Translations under genes and position numbers: made by a program
The notes under the pieces: generated by a model
Database searches by the model: none
Seen by the model: the letters and a program-made list of their open reading frames with translations, nothing else
What the model was told of the DNA's origin: nothing
Part shown: piece by piece, positions 43,601 to 50,969 of the stretch
Numbering within the stretch: the first letter of the stretch is position 1
Layout: each line of letters starts with the position of its first letter
Origin: Bacteroidales bacterium
GTDB taxonomy: Bacteria; Bacteroidota; Bacteroidia; Bacteroidales; UBA932
Reading direction: 5' to 3'
DNA length: 64,000 nt
Assembly (NCBI GenBank): GCA_016287075.1
Contig: JAEEVC010000008.1
Location: 44,475 to 108,474, forward strand

Positions 43601-44326
43601 GTTTCCCTCGGCTACACGCTCCCTTCCCGGCTGACCCAGAAGATCGGCCTCGAGCGTGCCCGTATCTACGTAGCCGGCTCCAACCTGCTGACCTTCACCC
43701 ACTACACCGGCTACAACCCGGAAGTCAACAAGAACTCGACCGATGCGTTGCGTCCCGGTGAGGACTACTGCTCTTATCCGCTTCCGCGCACCGTCAGCCT
43801 CGGCCTCAACCTGACCTTCGGCCGCAAGGGCGCCCGGGCCGCCGTGCCTGCCGCCGCAGCCGCCGGCGTCCGGGAAGTGATCCGCGAGGTCATCAAGGAA
43901 AAGATCGTCGAGAAGATCGTCGAAGTTCCCGTCTATGTCGAGAAGACCGTCGAGGCCCCTGTCGGCCAGACGCCGGACAAGTTGTCCGCCCAGGCCGCCC
44001 TGGAAGGCGCCTATGTGGAAAAGGTCTTCTTCCTGATCAACTCCACCGAGGTCAGCGCCGAGGAACGCGTCAAGATCGACCGCATGGTCAAGTACCTGAA
44101 CGAGAATCCGGATGCGAAAGTCACGATCACCGGTTACGCCGACCGCGGGACCGGGACCGACGAGCGGAACAACATCCTTGCCGCCGAGCGTGCCCAGTCC
44201 GTCGTCGACCTCTTCGTGCGGGCGGGCATCTCCGGAAAGCGCATCCGTTCCTTCTGGTCCAACATCGACCGGGATCCTTCTGCTGCTCCGGAAACCAACC
44301 GTGTCTCCGTTTGTATCATCAAGTAA
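40610..44326 (+). CDS. SusC/RagA-type TonB-linked receptor fused to an OmpA-like domain
   Basis: The 1238-residue protein has a signal peptide and a CarboxypepD_reg-like domain (about 28-110: TGKVVDEKGQPVISAGV). A plug (about 115-235) and a SusC barrel follow, ending near residue 1070 (TVSLGLNLTF). It then continues with a Lys/Glu/Val-rich linker and a C-terminal OmpA-like domain (about 1138-1238). That domain keeps the peptidoglycan-contact Asp (GYAD, about 1178), the Arg of ERAQSVVDL (about 1194) and the GISGKRI segment. The barrel C terminus faces the periplasm, so the domain can grip the cell wall. SusD follows after 19 bases. Confidence 0.92.
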   Translation: MKMKKAHKAFIAVCVVILTALAASFSASAQVRTVTGKVVDEKGQPVISAGVIVQGTTNGTVTNLDGAYSLRVDGPAVLEISSVGYVTAAVALGKNQTVADVVLQEDAMLLEDAVVIGYGVQNRRDVTTAIASIKAEDFANKPTSDFREAMAAKMPGVQVLTLGGQPDGNVAIHVRGIQSATAGNKPLYVIDGVPCDQGAFSNLASSDIESLEVLKDASSAAIYGSRGSCGVVIVTTKRGSSEQAQVTYDGMFSVSQVSKKIDLLGAYDWAVLFKEARDGSYLYSVPEGTISDPYLLPPRPQTYHRIHPIIEKYLNDDSGLLTDTDWQDAIFRNALSHQHSLSVSGKSGDNRYFLGANYLSREGTIIGSDYNRFGFRLNLDGKKGIFRYGASLAPSYSRTHYVASDSQYGSNGIIASALMAPPIFPVYNSDGTYNWDMNGMLRADPKGYGDTQTNEVLNPVALALETKDIREKTQLIGNVYAALQLVKGLEYKITLGGDFYQYGREYYRPSWLPTRGNKYWIAPDYDAGETHSSVQLSDPTSTTASNQYYHWNVANQLTYSAKFGNHSINAVAAYEAEEYINKTMSITGTGVAGDDKITTSKGKVIAADDAINNLTVSTFASWLVRAQYSWKGRYMASASLRGDASSRFAPKSRWGYFPAASVGWRISDEPFMRGLTGISDMKIRASLGQTGNAQIGTSEYLALYGSAATYLGSGTDMVNQVYPNQIANNGLHWEKNTQVNLGLDLTLWQGLLALNLDLYNTRTTDMLFDVPVPQVSGLSSSNMNIGSMQNRGIEINLSSRKQYSSGFSYELNANWSLNRNKVLSLGGENAPIIKASDYTGANYITKVGQPVGCYYLLVQDGVFHNQEELASYPHFDETQVGDFRFIDANGNGVLEKDADRVIVGNYMPDFYYGFGLELGYKGLDFSAAFQGVYGNEILNLERRYLCNMEASSNMMTLSLQRFPYGELNRATRKSTGNNGSSTSTFHIEDGSYLRLQNVSLGYTLPSRLTQKIGLERARIYVAGSNLLTFTHYTGYNPEVNKNSTDALRPGEDYCSYPLPRTVSLGLNLTFGRKGARAAVPAAAAAGVREVIREVIKEKIVEKIVEVPVYVEKTVEAPVGQTPDKLSAQAALEGAYVEKVFFLINSTEVSAEERVKIDRMVKYLNENPDAKVTITGYADRGTGTDERNNILAAERAQSVVDLFVRAGISGKRIRSFWSNIDRDPSAAPETNRVSVCIIK

Positions 44327-44345
44327 TATGGAGGAAACAAGCCTT

Positions 44346-45749
44346 ATGAAAAGAATCATCCCGATCATAGCTTTCGGAGCCCTGCTCCTTTCAGCCGCTT
44401 CCTGCAAGCCCGAGTTCTTTGAGCGTTATCCGGCCAACAGCGTGACGGAAGGCAACTTCTATCAGAGCGAGGCGGATTTCAACCAGGGCGTTTACAGCTG
44501 CTATGCCAAGCTCAAGACCCAGATGTCCTATTACCTGACGGAACTGGCCTACCGCAGCGACGAATGCTATCTCGAATCGATGGCCGTCTCCACCCAGGAC
44601 CGCTATGACCTTGACCACTTCGCTGAAGTGGAGAGCAACAAGATCCTCGCCGATATCTGGGGCGCGTGGTACAACGGCATTTACCGCTGCAACGACGTGC
44701 TCGACCATGCGGAAGGGAAAACCTTTGCCAAGCTGCCCCAGTACAAGGCCGAGTGCCTGTTCATCCGCAGCTGGTATCTGTTCATGCTCTACCAGACCTT
44801 CGGGACCGTTCCAATCCCCACGACGGTGCTGACGCCTGCCGAGTCCATGAAGGTCGGCCGCTGCACCGACGAGGAGATGTACAACCGGCTCACGACCGAC
44901 CTCACCGAGGCCGTTGCCAACCTGCCGGAGAGCCGCTCCGCCGAAAAGGCCCGTGTGACGAAAATCGCCGCCCAGATGCTCCTCGGCCGTGTTTACCTGA
45001 AATACGGGAAATACGCAGAGGCCCAGCAGGTGATCGGAGAGGCGCTCAAGGACCCGAACTTCGGCCTGATGCCGACCACGGCCGCCGCCTTCGACGTGAA
45101 CAACAAGATGAACAAGGAAATCATCTTCGCCCTCTGCTACAACAAGAGCATTCCGGATGTGGGACACGGCTACTGGTACAGTTCCAACACGCCCGTCGAG
45201 GAGGACCGCCGCAACCCGACGCCGGAATTCAAGCGGATCTACACCCCCCAGGACAACCGTTTCGAGCTGATCAACGGTTATGTCAAGATCAGCGCCTCGG
45301 TCTATGCGATGAAGAAATGGTACGATACCTACGACACGACCAACACGACGCAGGTCGGCAACGACTTCCCGATGATGCGCTATGCGGACCTCGTCCTGAT
45401 GATGGCGGAGGCCGTCGGTCTCGGCGGTGACATTCCGTCCGCCCTTCCGTACCTGAACCAGACGCGCACCCGCGCCGGCCTGCCGGCGCTCGGCTCCGCG
45501 GATGTCTCTTCCCGCGAGAAGTTCATCCAGGAACTGGCCGACGAACGCGGCCGCGAGCTCGCCCTCGAGGGCTGCCGCTGGCATGACCTCGTCCGTCTGG
45601 GCCTGGCCGTGAATTACTTCCGCAGCCTTGGTTTTACGCTGGACGAGCACGAATTGATCCTCCCGATCCCGCGTACCCAGCTGGAGATTTACAACGATAC
45701 CGGCATCCTGTGGCAGAACCCGGGTTACAACACCAACTATAGCAAGTAA
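44346..45749 (+). CDS. SusD/RagB family nutrient-binding lipoprotein
   Basis: The 467-residue protein (MKRIIPIIAFGALLLSAASC) has the SusD N-terminal pattern ERYPANSVTEGNFYQSEADF. TPR-like helices follow, and the C-terminal motif RYADLVLMMAEAVGLGG...LNQTRTRAGLP...LADERGRELALEG. SusD caps its SusC partner and traps ligand. A GGAGG lies 11 bases before the ATG. The next gene follows after 5 bases. Confidence 0.93.
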   Translation: MKRIIPIIAFGALLLSAASCKPEFFERYPANSVTEGNFYQSEADFNQGVYSCYAKLKTQMSYYLTELAYRSDECYLESMAVSTQDRYDLDHFAEVESNKILADIWGAWYNGIYRCNDVLDHAEGKTFAKLPQYKAECLFIRSWYLFMLYQTFGTVPIPTTVLTPAESMKVGRCTDEEMYNRLTTDLTEAVANLPESRSAEKARVTKIAAQMLLGRVYLKYGKYAEAQQVIGEALKDPNFGLMPTTAAAFDVNNKMNKEIIFALCYNKSIPDVGHGYWYSSNTPVEEDRRNPTPEFKRIYTPQDNRFELINGYVKISASVYAMKKWYDTYDTTNTTQVGNDFPMMRYADLVLMMAEAVGLGGDIPSALPYLNQTRTRAGLPALGSADVSSREKFIQELADERGRELALEGCRWHDLVRLGLAVNYFRSLGFTLDEHELILPIPRTQLEIYNDTGILWQNPGYNTNYSK

Positions 45750-45754
45750 GGAAC

Positions 45755-47764
45755 ATGAAAAGAACGATTACCTATATCCTGGCCGCTGCGGCCGTGGTCC
45801 TGGCCGCTTCTTCCTGCTGGAGGGAGGAGATCAAGGACCTGGAACTGGGCAGCGACCTGAAGCTCCGCCACGAGGTTACGGACCTGAAGGCGGTCCCCGG
45901 TGACGGCGAGGTCGCGCTTTCCTGGGCTGTCCCGGAGGGCTGGAACCCGACGAAGTTCATCGTCACCTATACGAATCCGGACCAGTCGTCCGGCCGGCTG
46001 GAGACGGCGGGGAAGAGCCTGCTGGTCGCCGACCTGGCGAACAGCTACAAATATACCTTCAACGTCCAGGCCCTGTACGGGGAGGATATCCTGTCCGGCG
46101 TCAAGAGCGTCTCCGCGACCCCGGTCACGAGCCGCATCGCGGTGGCCAAGCTGAATGCCGATTCGATCGACGGCGGTGTGGTCCTGAGCTGGACGAAACC
46201 GTCCGAGACGGTCCAGGGCTACAAGCTCACCTATTACATGGAGGATACCCCCGCCGACGTCAAGACGGTCTCCATCGCCGCAGACAAGGAGTCCTATACC
46301 GTGGACGGCCTGACGAACGACAAGAATTACCTGTTCTCCCTCGTCGGCGTCTATCCCAAGGGCGAATCCGAGCCGGCGACCGTGAAGGCCATGCCGATGA
46401 GCGCCCAGGCGTTCTTCGTCAGCCGCGAGAAGGCCGTCAAGAACCAGCCGGTCCGCTTCCGCTTCAACACCGACGCCTATCCGACCGCGACGAATGTCTT
46501 CTGGGAATTCCCGGGCGGCATCCAGAAGGAAGGCAACGATGTCGAGTACGCTTTCTCCTCGCCCGGCGAACAGCAGGCCATCCTCCACGCCACCATCGGC
46601 GGCGCCGAAAAGACCTGGAAGATCGGCATTTCCGTCCGCGAATGGGGACTTCATGTCAATGATTTCCCGCAGAACGGAACGAACTATGCCGGCTTCAAGG
46701 GCTCCTGCCCGGTCTTCTCCCCGGACGGCAAGACGGTCTATAACATCACCTTCAACAAGAAGACGACCCTCCTGGCCTACGACACCGAAAGCGGTGAGAA
46801 GAAGTGGGAGTTCGAGTATGCCGACGGGACGAACCAGGGTTCCTATAACATGTGCACCGTGAACCCGGTGAACGGCGACATCTACTATGGCACCCAGACG
46901 GGCGGCAGCTTTGTCTGCGTGACCGCCGAGGGCCTGTTCAAGTGGGTTTACAAGGGCCTCGGCTCCATGCAGTCCGCCGCTCCGGCCGTCAACAAGGCCG
47001 GTGACAAGGTCTTCGCGATCGATGCGGCCGGCAAGACGGTCGGCCTGGACGCGGCGACCGGTGCCGAACTCTGGACCGTCGACCTCGGCGGCAAGGGCGG
47101 CGGCATCCTGGTCTATGGCGACGAGGTCGTCGTCGGTACCCAGAGCAAGACGCTGGCCTTCCTCAACGCCGGGACGGGCGCCGAGATCGCCAAACTCACG
47201 CTGGGCGCGAACATGACCGACATCTCCGGCTTCGGCATCTCCAAGGACCGGAAGACCGCCTACTTCGGCAATACCGGCGGCGGCGTCTCTTCCGTGGACC
47301 TCGAGGGCCGGAAGCTTATCGTGGACAACAAGGTCGTCGGTACGAACAACATGTACGAGCCGGTCGTCGGCCCGGACGGAAACGTATTCTACGGCTCCAA
47401 GGATGGGTTCATCTACCTGCTGGACAAGGATTTGACCCTGATTACTTCCATTGATTCCGGCAACGGCTCCAATGCGTTCAACTACTCGCACCCGGTCGTG
47501 GACACGGACGGCAACTACTACATCACCGCCGGCGGCCAGAAGAACCAGAACTTCAAGGTCGGTCCGACCGGCAACCTACTGGACAAGTGGCAGTACGAGG
47601 AAGGTGACAAGCAGATGGGCGGCAACAACTATCTGGACGGCATCTTCTATTCTGCCTTCATCGGCGCGACCGGCGCCAACGGCTACTTCATCGGCGACTA
47701 TGTCGGCGGTACCCGTTACGACGGCCACGGCTTCGATATCTGCGGTTCCTGCTGCGTCAAGTAA
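45755..47764 (+). CDS. Lipoprotein with two FnIII domains and a PQQ-like propeller
   Basis: The 669-residue protein has a lipobox ASSC. Two FnIII-like domains follow (about 36-125 and 128-215), then a PKD-like domain (about 220-300). A PQQ-like beta-propeller (about 305-669) shows repeated strands such as VYNITFNKKTTLLAYDTESGEKKWEF. It ends in a Cys-containing tail. In SusCD loci this position is usually a surface glycan-binding protein, so it is a likely accessory ligand-binding protein. The stop codon overlaps the next start by one base (TAATG). Confidence 0.8.
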   Translation: MKRTITYILAAAAVVLAASSCWREEIKDLELGSDLKLRHEVTDLKAVPGDGEVALSWAVPEGWNPTKFIVTYTNPDQSSGRLETAGKSLLVADLANSYKYTFNVQALYGEDILSGVKSVSATPVTSRIAVAKLNADSIDGGVVLSWTKPSETVQGYKLTYYMEDTPADVKTVSIAADKESYTVDGLTNDKNYLFSLVGVYPKGESEPATVKAMPMSAQAFFVSREKAVKNQPVRFRFNTDAYPTATNVFWEFPGGIQKEGNDVEYAFSSPGEQQAILHATIGGAEKTWKIGISVREWGLHVNDFPQNGTNYAGFKGSCPVFSPDGKTVYNITFNKKTTLLAYDTESGEKKWEFEYADGTNQGSYNMCTVNPVNGDIYYGTQTGGSFVCVTAEGLFKWVYKGLGSMQSAAPAVNKAGDKVFAIDAAGKTVGLDAATGAELWTVDLGGKGGGILVYGDEVVVGTQSKTLAFLNAGTGAEIAKLTLGANMTDISGFGISKDRKTAYFGNTGGGVSSVDLEGRKLIVDNKVVGTNNMYEPVVGPDGNVFYGSKDGFIYLLDKDLTLITSIDSGNGSNAFNYSHPVVDTDGNYYITAGGQKNQNFKVGPTGNLLDKWQYEEGDKQMGGNNYLDGIFYSAFIGATGANGYFIGDYVGGTRYDGHGFDICGSCCVK

Positions 47765-49293
47765 TGCGCGGCAGACGCCTGCATGCACTGCTCATCCTGC
47801 CGTCAGCGCTCCTGCTGACGGCAGGATTTGTCGCATGCCGGGAAGTCTCCGGACCGTCCGGCGACAAGGGAAGGAAGGCGGTGCAGGTGCATGTCCGCTT
47901 TCCGGCGGGTATCTCCCCCGGTGCGGTCCAGTTCCGCTATCTGGACACGGGGGAGAGTTTCCGGGCCGATCCGCTCTCCTCGGACGGGACGTACCTTCTG
48001 GGGGAGGGAAGCGGGGACCTGCGGCCGCTGCTGGCCGTGTATCCGGCCGATGCGCCGGTCACGGTCGCGGACGGGCGCCTGTATTTTGAAATCCCGCCGG
48101 AGCAGGACGGCACGCTCCGGCCCCTGTTCTTCGGCCAGGCGCAGGCCGCCGGTGGCTATGAAGTGGCGGAACTGGCGCTGACGCCGATGTATCAGGTGCT
48201 TACGCTGGACCTTGGCCGGACGCCGTTCGTGCTCCGGAACCTGGAACTGACGCCCTCGGACGGCTCGCTCCTTTCGGGCCGCTCCTGGGTGGACCTCTCG
48301 ACCGGGGAGCGGGGGGCCTCCCAGTCAAAGGTCACGGTCACGCCGGTTGCCCCCTTGAACCTCCGTCCGCCGGGAACGAAGCTTTCCGTGATGGTCCCGG
48401 ACCCGGCGGTCCCGCTTTCCGGTGTCATGACCTTTACCGACGGGACCGTCTTTCCGGTGGAGGACCTGGCCGCTTATTCGGCGCTCATCAACACGCCTTA
48501 TACGCTCGGGACCTCCCTTGCGATCAACAGTTCGCAGACCGATGCGAACATGGCCCGGATCCCTGCGGCAGGCATCTGGTGGGTGGAAGTGACCTGCAAT
48601 TCCTTCTGGCGGAACATCCCGGAGGCCGAATGGGACTGGCGGGCCCGGGACATCCAGAAACGCATCCGGGACTACGGACTGCATGTCTGGTCCTGCCACC
48701 TGCCGTACAGCGGCACGATGGATATTTCCGTGCTGGACGACGCGAAGCGGGCTGCGAACGTGGAACTCTTCAAGCGGATGATCCGCCTCTGCGGAGAACT
48801 GTATGCTCCCCAGCGGCTGGTCCTGCACCCGAGCAGCGAGCCGATCGGCGACGCGGAGCGGCCGCAGCGGCTTGCGAATGCCAGGGCGTCCATCCGGGAA
48901 CTGGCTCCCGTGGCAAAGGAAATCGGGGCGGTGCTCTGTGTCGAAAACCTTCCCCGCACCTGCCTCGGGCGGGTGACGGCTGAAATGAAGGAACTCATCG
49001 CCGATACCCCCGACGTGATGGTCACCTTCGATGTGAACCATCTTCTCATCGAATCCCATGAACAGTATTTCGATGCCCTCGGCGACCGGATCGGGAATGT
49101 CCATATGTCTGATTATGACCGGGTTGACGAGCGCCATGCCCTGCCGGGCAACGGGGTCATCGACTGGCCGTACGTGCACTGGCGCTTGCGTATGTCGGGA
49201 TATAATGGTATCTTTATGCACGAAGTGAAGGCATCGGCCGGGAAGCCCGCCGACCTGCCGAAGCGTTACAATGAATTGATTTTTGTACAATAA
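47764..49293 (+). CDS. Exported lipoprotein with xylose-isomerase-like TIM barrel
   Basis: The 509-residue protein has a lipobox ending at about Cys25. A fimbrillin-like beta domain follows (about 40-245). A TIM-barrel domain (about 255-509) shows the metal ligands of sugar isomerases/AP endonucleases: the Glu in CVENLP, the Asp/His pair in VTFDVNHLL, the His in NVHMSDYD, and the Glu in FMHEV. Such barrels are normally cytosolic, so surface or periplasmic exposure is unusual. The frame overlaps both neighbours' ends closely, so translational coupling is likely. Confidence 0.8.
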   Translation: MRGRRLHALLILPSALLLTAGFVACREVSGPSGDKGRKAVQVHVRFPAGISPGAVQFRYLDTGESFRADPLSSDGTYLLGEGSGDLRPLLAVYPADAPVTVADGRLYFEIPPEQDGTLRPLFFGQAQAAGGYEVAELALTPMYQVLTLDLGRTPFVLRNLELTPSDGSLLSGRSWVDLSTGERGASQSKVTVTPVAPLNLRPPGTKLSVMVPDPAVPLSGVMTFTDGTVFPVEDLAAYSALINTPYTLGTSLAINSSQTDANMARIPAAGIWWVEVTCNSFWRNIPEAEWDWRARDIQKRIRDYGLHVWSCHLPYSGTMDISVLDDAKRAANVELFKRMIRLCGELYAPQRLVLHPSSEPIGDAERPQRLANARASIRELAPVAKEIGAVLCVENLPRTCLGRVTAEMKELIADTPDVMVTFDVNHLLIESHEQYFDALGDRIGNVHMSDYDRVDERHALPGNGVIDWPYVHWRLRMSGYNGIFMHEVKASAGKPADLPKRYNELIFVQ

Positions 49294-49297
49294 GAAC

Positions 49298-50965
49298 ATG
49301 AAATCCAGGAACTTACTATGGATGTTGGCTGTGCTGGCAACGCTGCTTCCCCTCTCCTGCGACAAGGACGGGAAGGAGAAACCGGCAGCCGCCCAGATGC
49401 AGATTACCGTCAAGGCCCGCAGGAATGCGGCCGGCATCACCGTGCCTTTCTCCTTTACCGCGGCCGATGCATTCAAGCTGGTTGACGTGACCAGCGGCAC
49501 TTCGGATACCCGGGGGCCGATGAACAAGGGTACTTCCCAGTCGTTCTTCGTCTTCTCCCTGGACAAGGCGGTGTCCGGCGACCTGCTCGTCGCCCATTGT
49601 CCGGCGGACGCCCCGGTGGAAATCGAAGGGAAGAAGGTCTCCTTCCGGATTCCGGAGAACCAGGACGGCTCCGACCTCGTCTTCCCGTATATCGGCTGGA
49701 CGACGTTTTCCGGTGACAGCTACGCCGGCGACGCCATTTCGGCGGAGTCGCCCGCGGCCGTGATCCGGGCATCCATCCAGAAGGGGTCCTATTCTATCGT
49801 GAAGGCGGTCCTGCAGGCGAACGGCGGCGAAAAGATCGCCGGCAAGGTGACGATCGATACCGGCGCCAGGAGCTATACGCCTTCCGCCGCGACCGTCACC
49901 GTGACGCTTCCTTCGCCCCTCGACTGCCGTGGGGAGTCCCGGTCCATCTCCTTCTTCGTGGCTCCCGTCAACCTTGCGGGCGGCATTACCATGACCTTCT
50001 ATACCGATGACGGGAAGCAGGTCGAATCGAAGGTCTCCACCCCGGTGAAACTCGCCGCCGGCGCGGTCTATGATACCGATCCGGCCAGTGTCGGGCGCCA
50101 GCTCATCGCCGCGGGCGGGACGAAAGTGTACCTGTTCGACGAGAAAATGGCGCGTGATGCCGGCAATTACACCGCCGGCCTCGTCTGGACCTGGGATTCC
50201 AATACGGAAAAGACGAAAATCTCCCGGCCGGACCACATCGACGACGCCAAACCGGTTTATGACAACAAGAAGATCCTGGTAACCAGTTCCTTTGCCTGGT
50301 GCGCCCTCGTCGATATCGAGACGAAGAACCTGGATTTCTATGCGACCGGCCTTTCCAACGCCCACTCCGCGGAAATCCTGCCGAACGACCGCATCGCCGT
50401 CGCCTGCTCGGATGGCGGCGACTTCATCGCCCTGTATGACAAGTCCGCCAGCAATTCCATGATTGCCAGCTATCCGCTTGCGTCGGCCCACGGCGTCGTC
50501 TGGTGCGAAAAGACCCGGCGGCTCTACGCCATCGGCGGGTCTTCCCTCCAAGTCTATAAACTGAACGACGCCTGGACGACCCGTCCCGCCCTCGTGCTGG
50601 AGAAGACCATTTCCTCGAAGGGATTCGTCACCGGCATGCATGACATGACGGCGGTAGACGACCATACGCTCATCATCGGCGGCAACAAGCTGGCTTTCTT
50701 CGATGTCACGACGGAAAAATTCACGCCGGTCAACGCCTATAACACGGTGGCCGGCTTCAAGTCCGTGAATTACAACCCGTCCACCCGCGAGTTCTACTAT
50801 ACCTACGCGTGGACGGGATATGCCGAAGGGTCTTACGACTGGTCCAGCCACTGGATCCGCTATACCGACAACATCGAAAACTCCTTCTCCCCGTCGATCC
50901 CGGCCCAGGGAATCATCCGGGTCGAGGATATCAATATGTACAAGGTGCGCGTATTCAACTGGTAA
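49298..50965 (+). CDS. Propeller lipoprotein, possibly DUF6528 family
   Basis: The 555-residue protein starts at 49298 (lipobox LLPLSC). An N-terminal fimbrillin-like beta domain (about 30-265) shares pattern with the preceding TIM-barrel protein. A propeller follows (about 270-555) with VYLFDEKM and LVWTWDSN, which I associate with DUF6528. This pairs a capture-type propeller with the BtuB-like receptor just downstream, four bases on. The ligand is unknown. Confidence 0.72.
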   Translation: MKSRNLLWMLAVLATLLPLSCDKDGKEKPAAAQMQITVKARRNAAGITVPFSFTAADAFKLVDVTSGTSDTRGPMNKGTSQSFFVFSLDKAVSGDLLVAHCPADAPVEIEGKKVSFRIPENQDGSDLVFPYIGWTTFSGDSYAGDAISAESPAAVIRASIQKGSYSIVKAVLQANGGEKIAGKVTIDTGARSYTPSAATVTVTLPSPLDCRGESRSISFFVAPVNLAGGITMTFYTDDGKQVESKVSTPVKLAAGAVYDTDPASVGRQLIAAGGTKVYLFDEKMARDAGNYTAGLVWTWDSNTEKTKISRPDHIDDAKPVYDNKKILVTSSFAWCALVDIETKNLDFYATGLSNAHSAEILPNDRIAVACSDGGDFIALYDKSASNSMIASYPLASAHGVVWCEKTRRLYAIGGSSLQVYKLNDAWTTRPALVLEKTISSKGFVTGMHDMTAVDDHTLIIGGNKLAFFDVTTEKFTPVNAYNTVAGFKSVNYNPSTREFYYTYAWTGYAEGSYDWSSHWIRYTDNIENSFSPSIPAQGIIRVEDINMYKVRVFNW

Positions 50966-50969
50966 TCCG

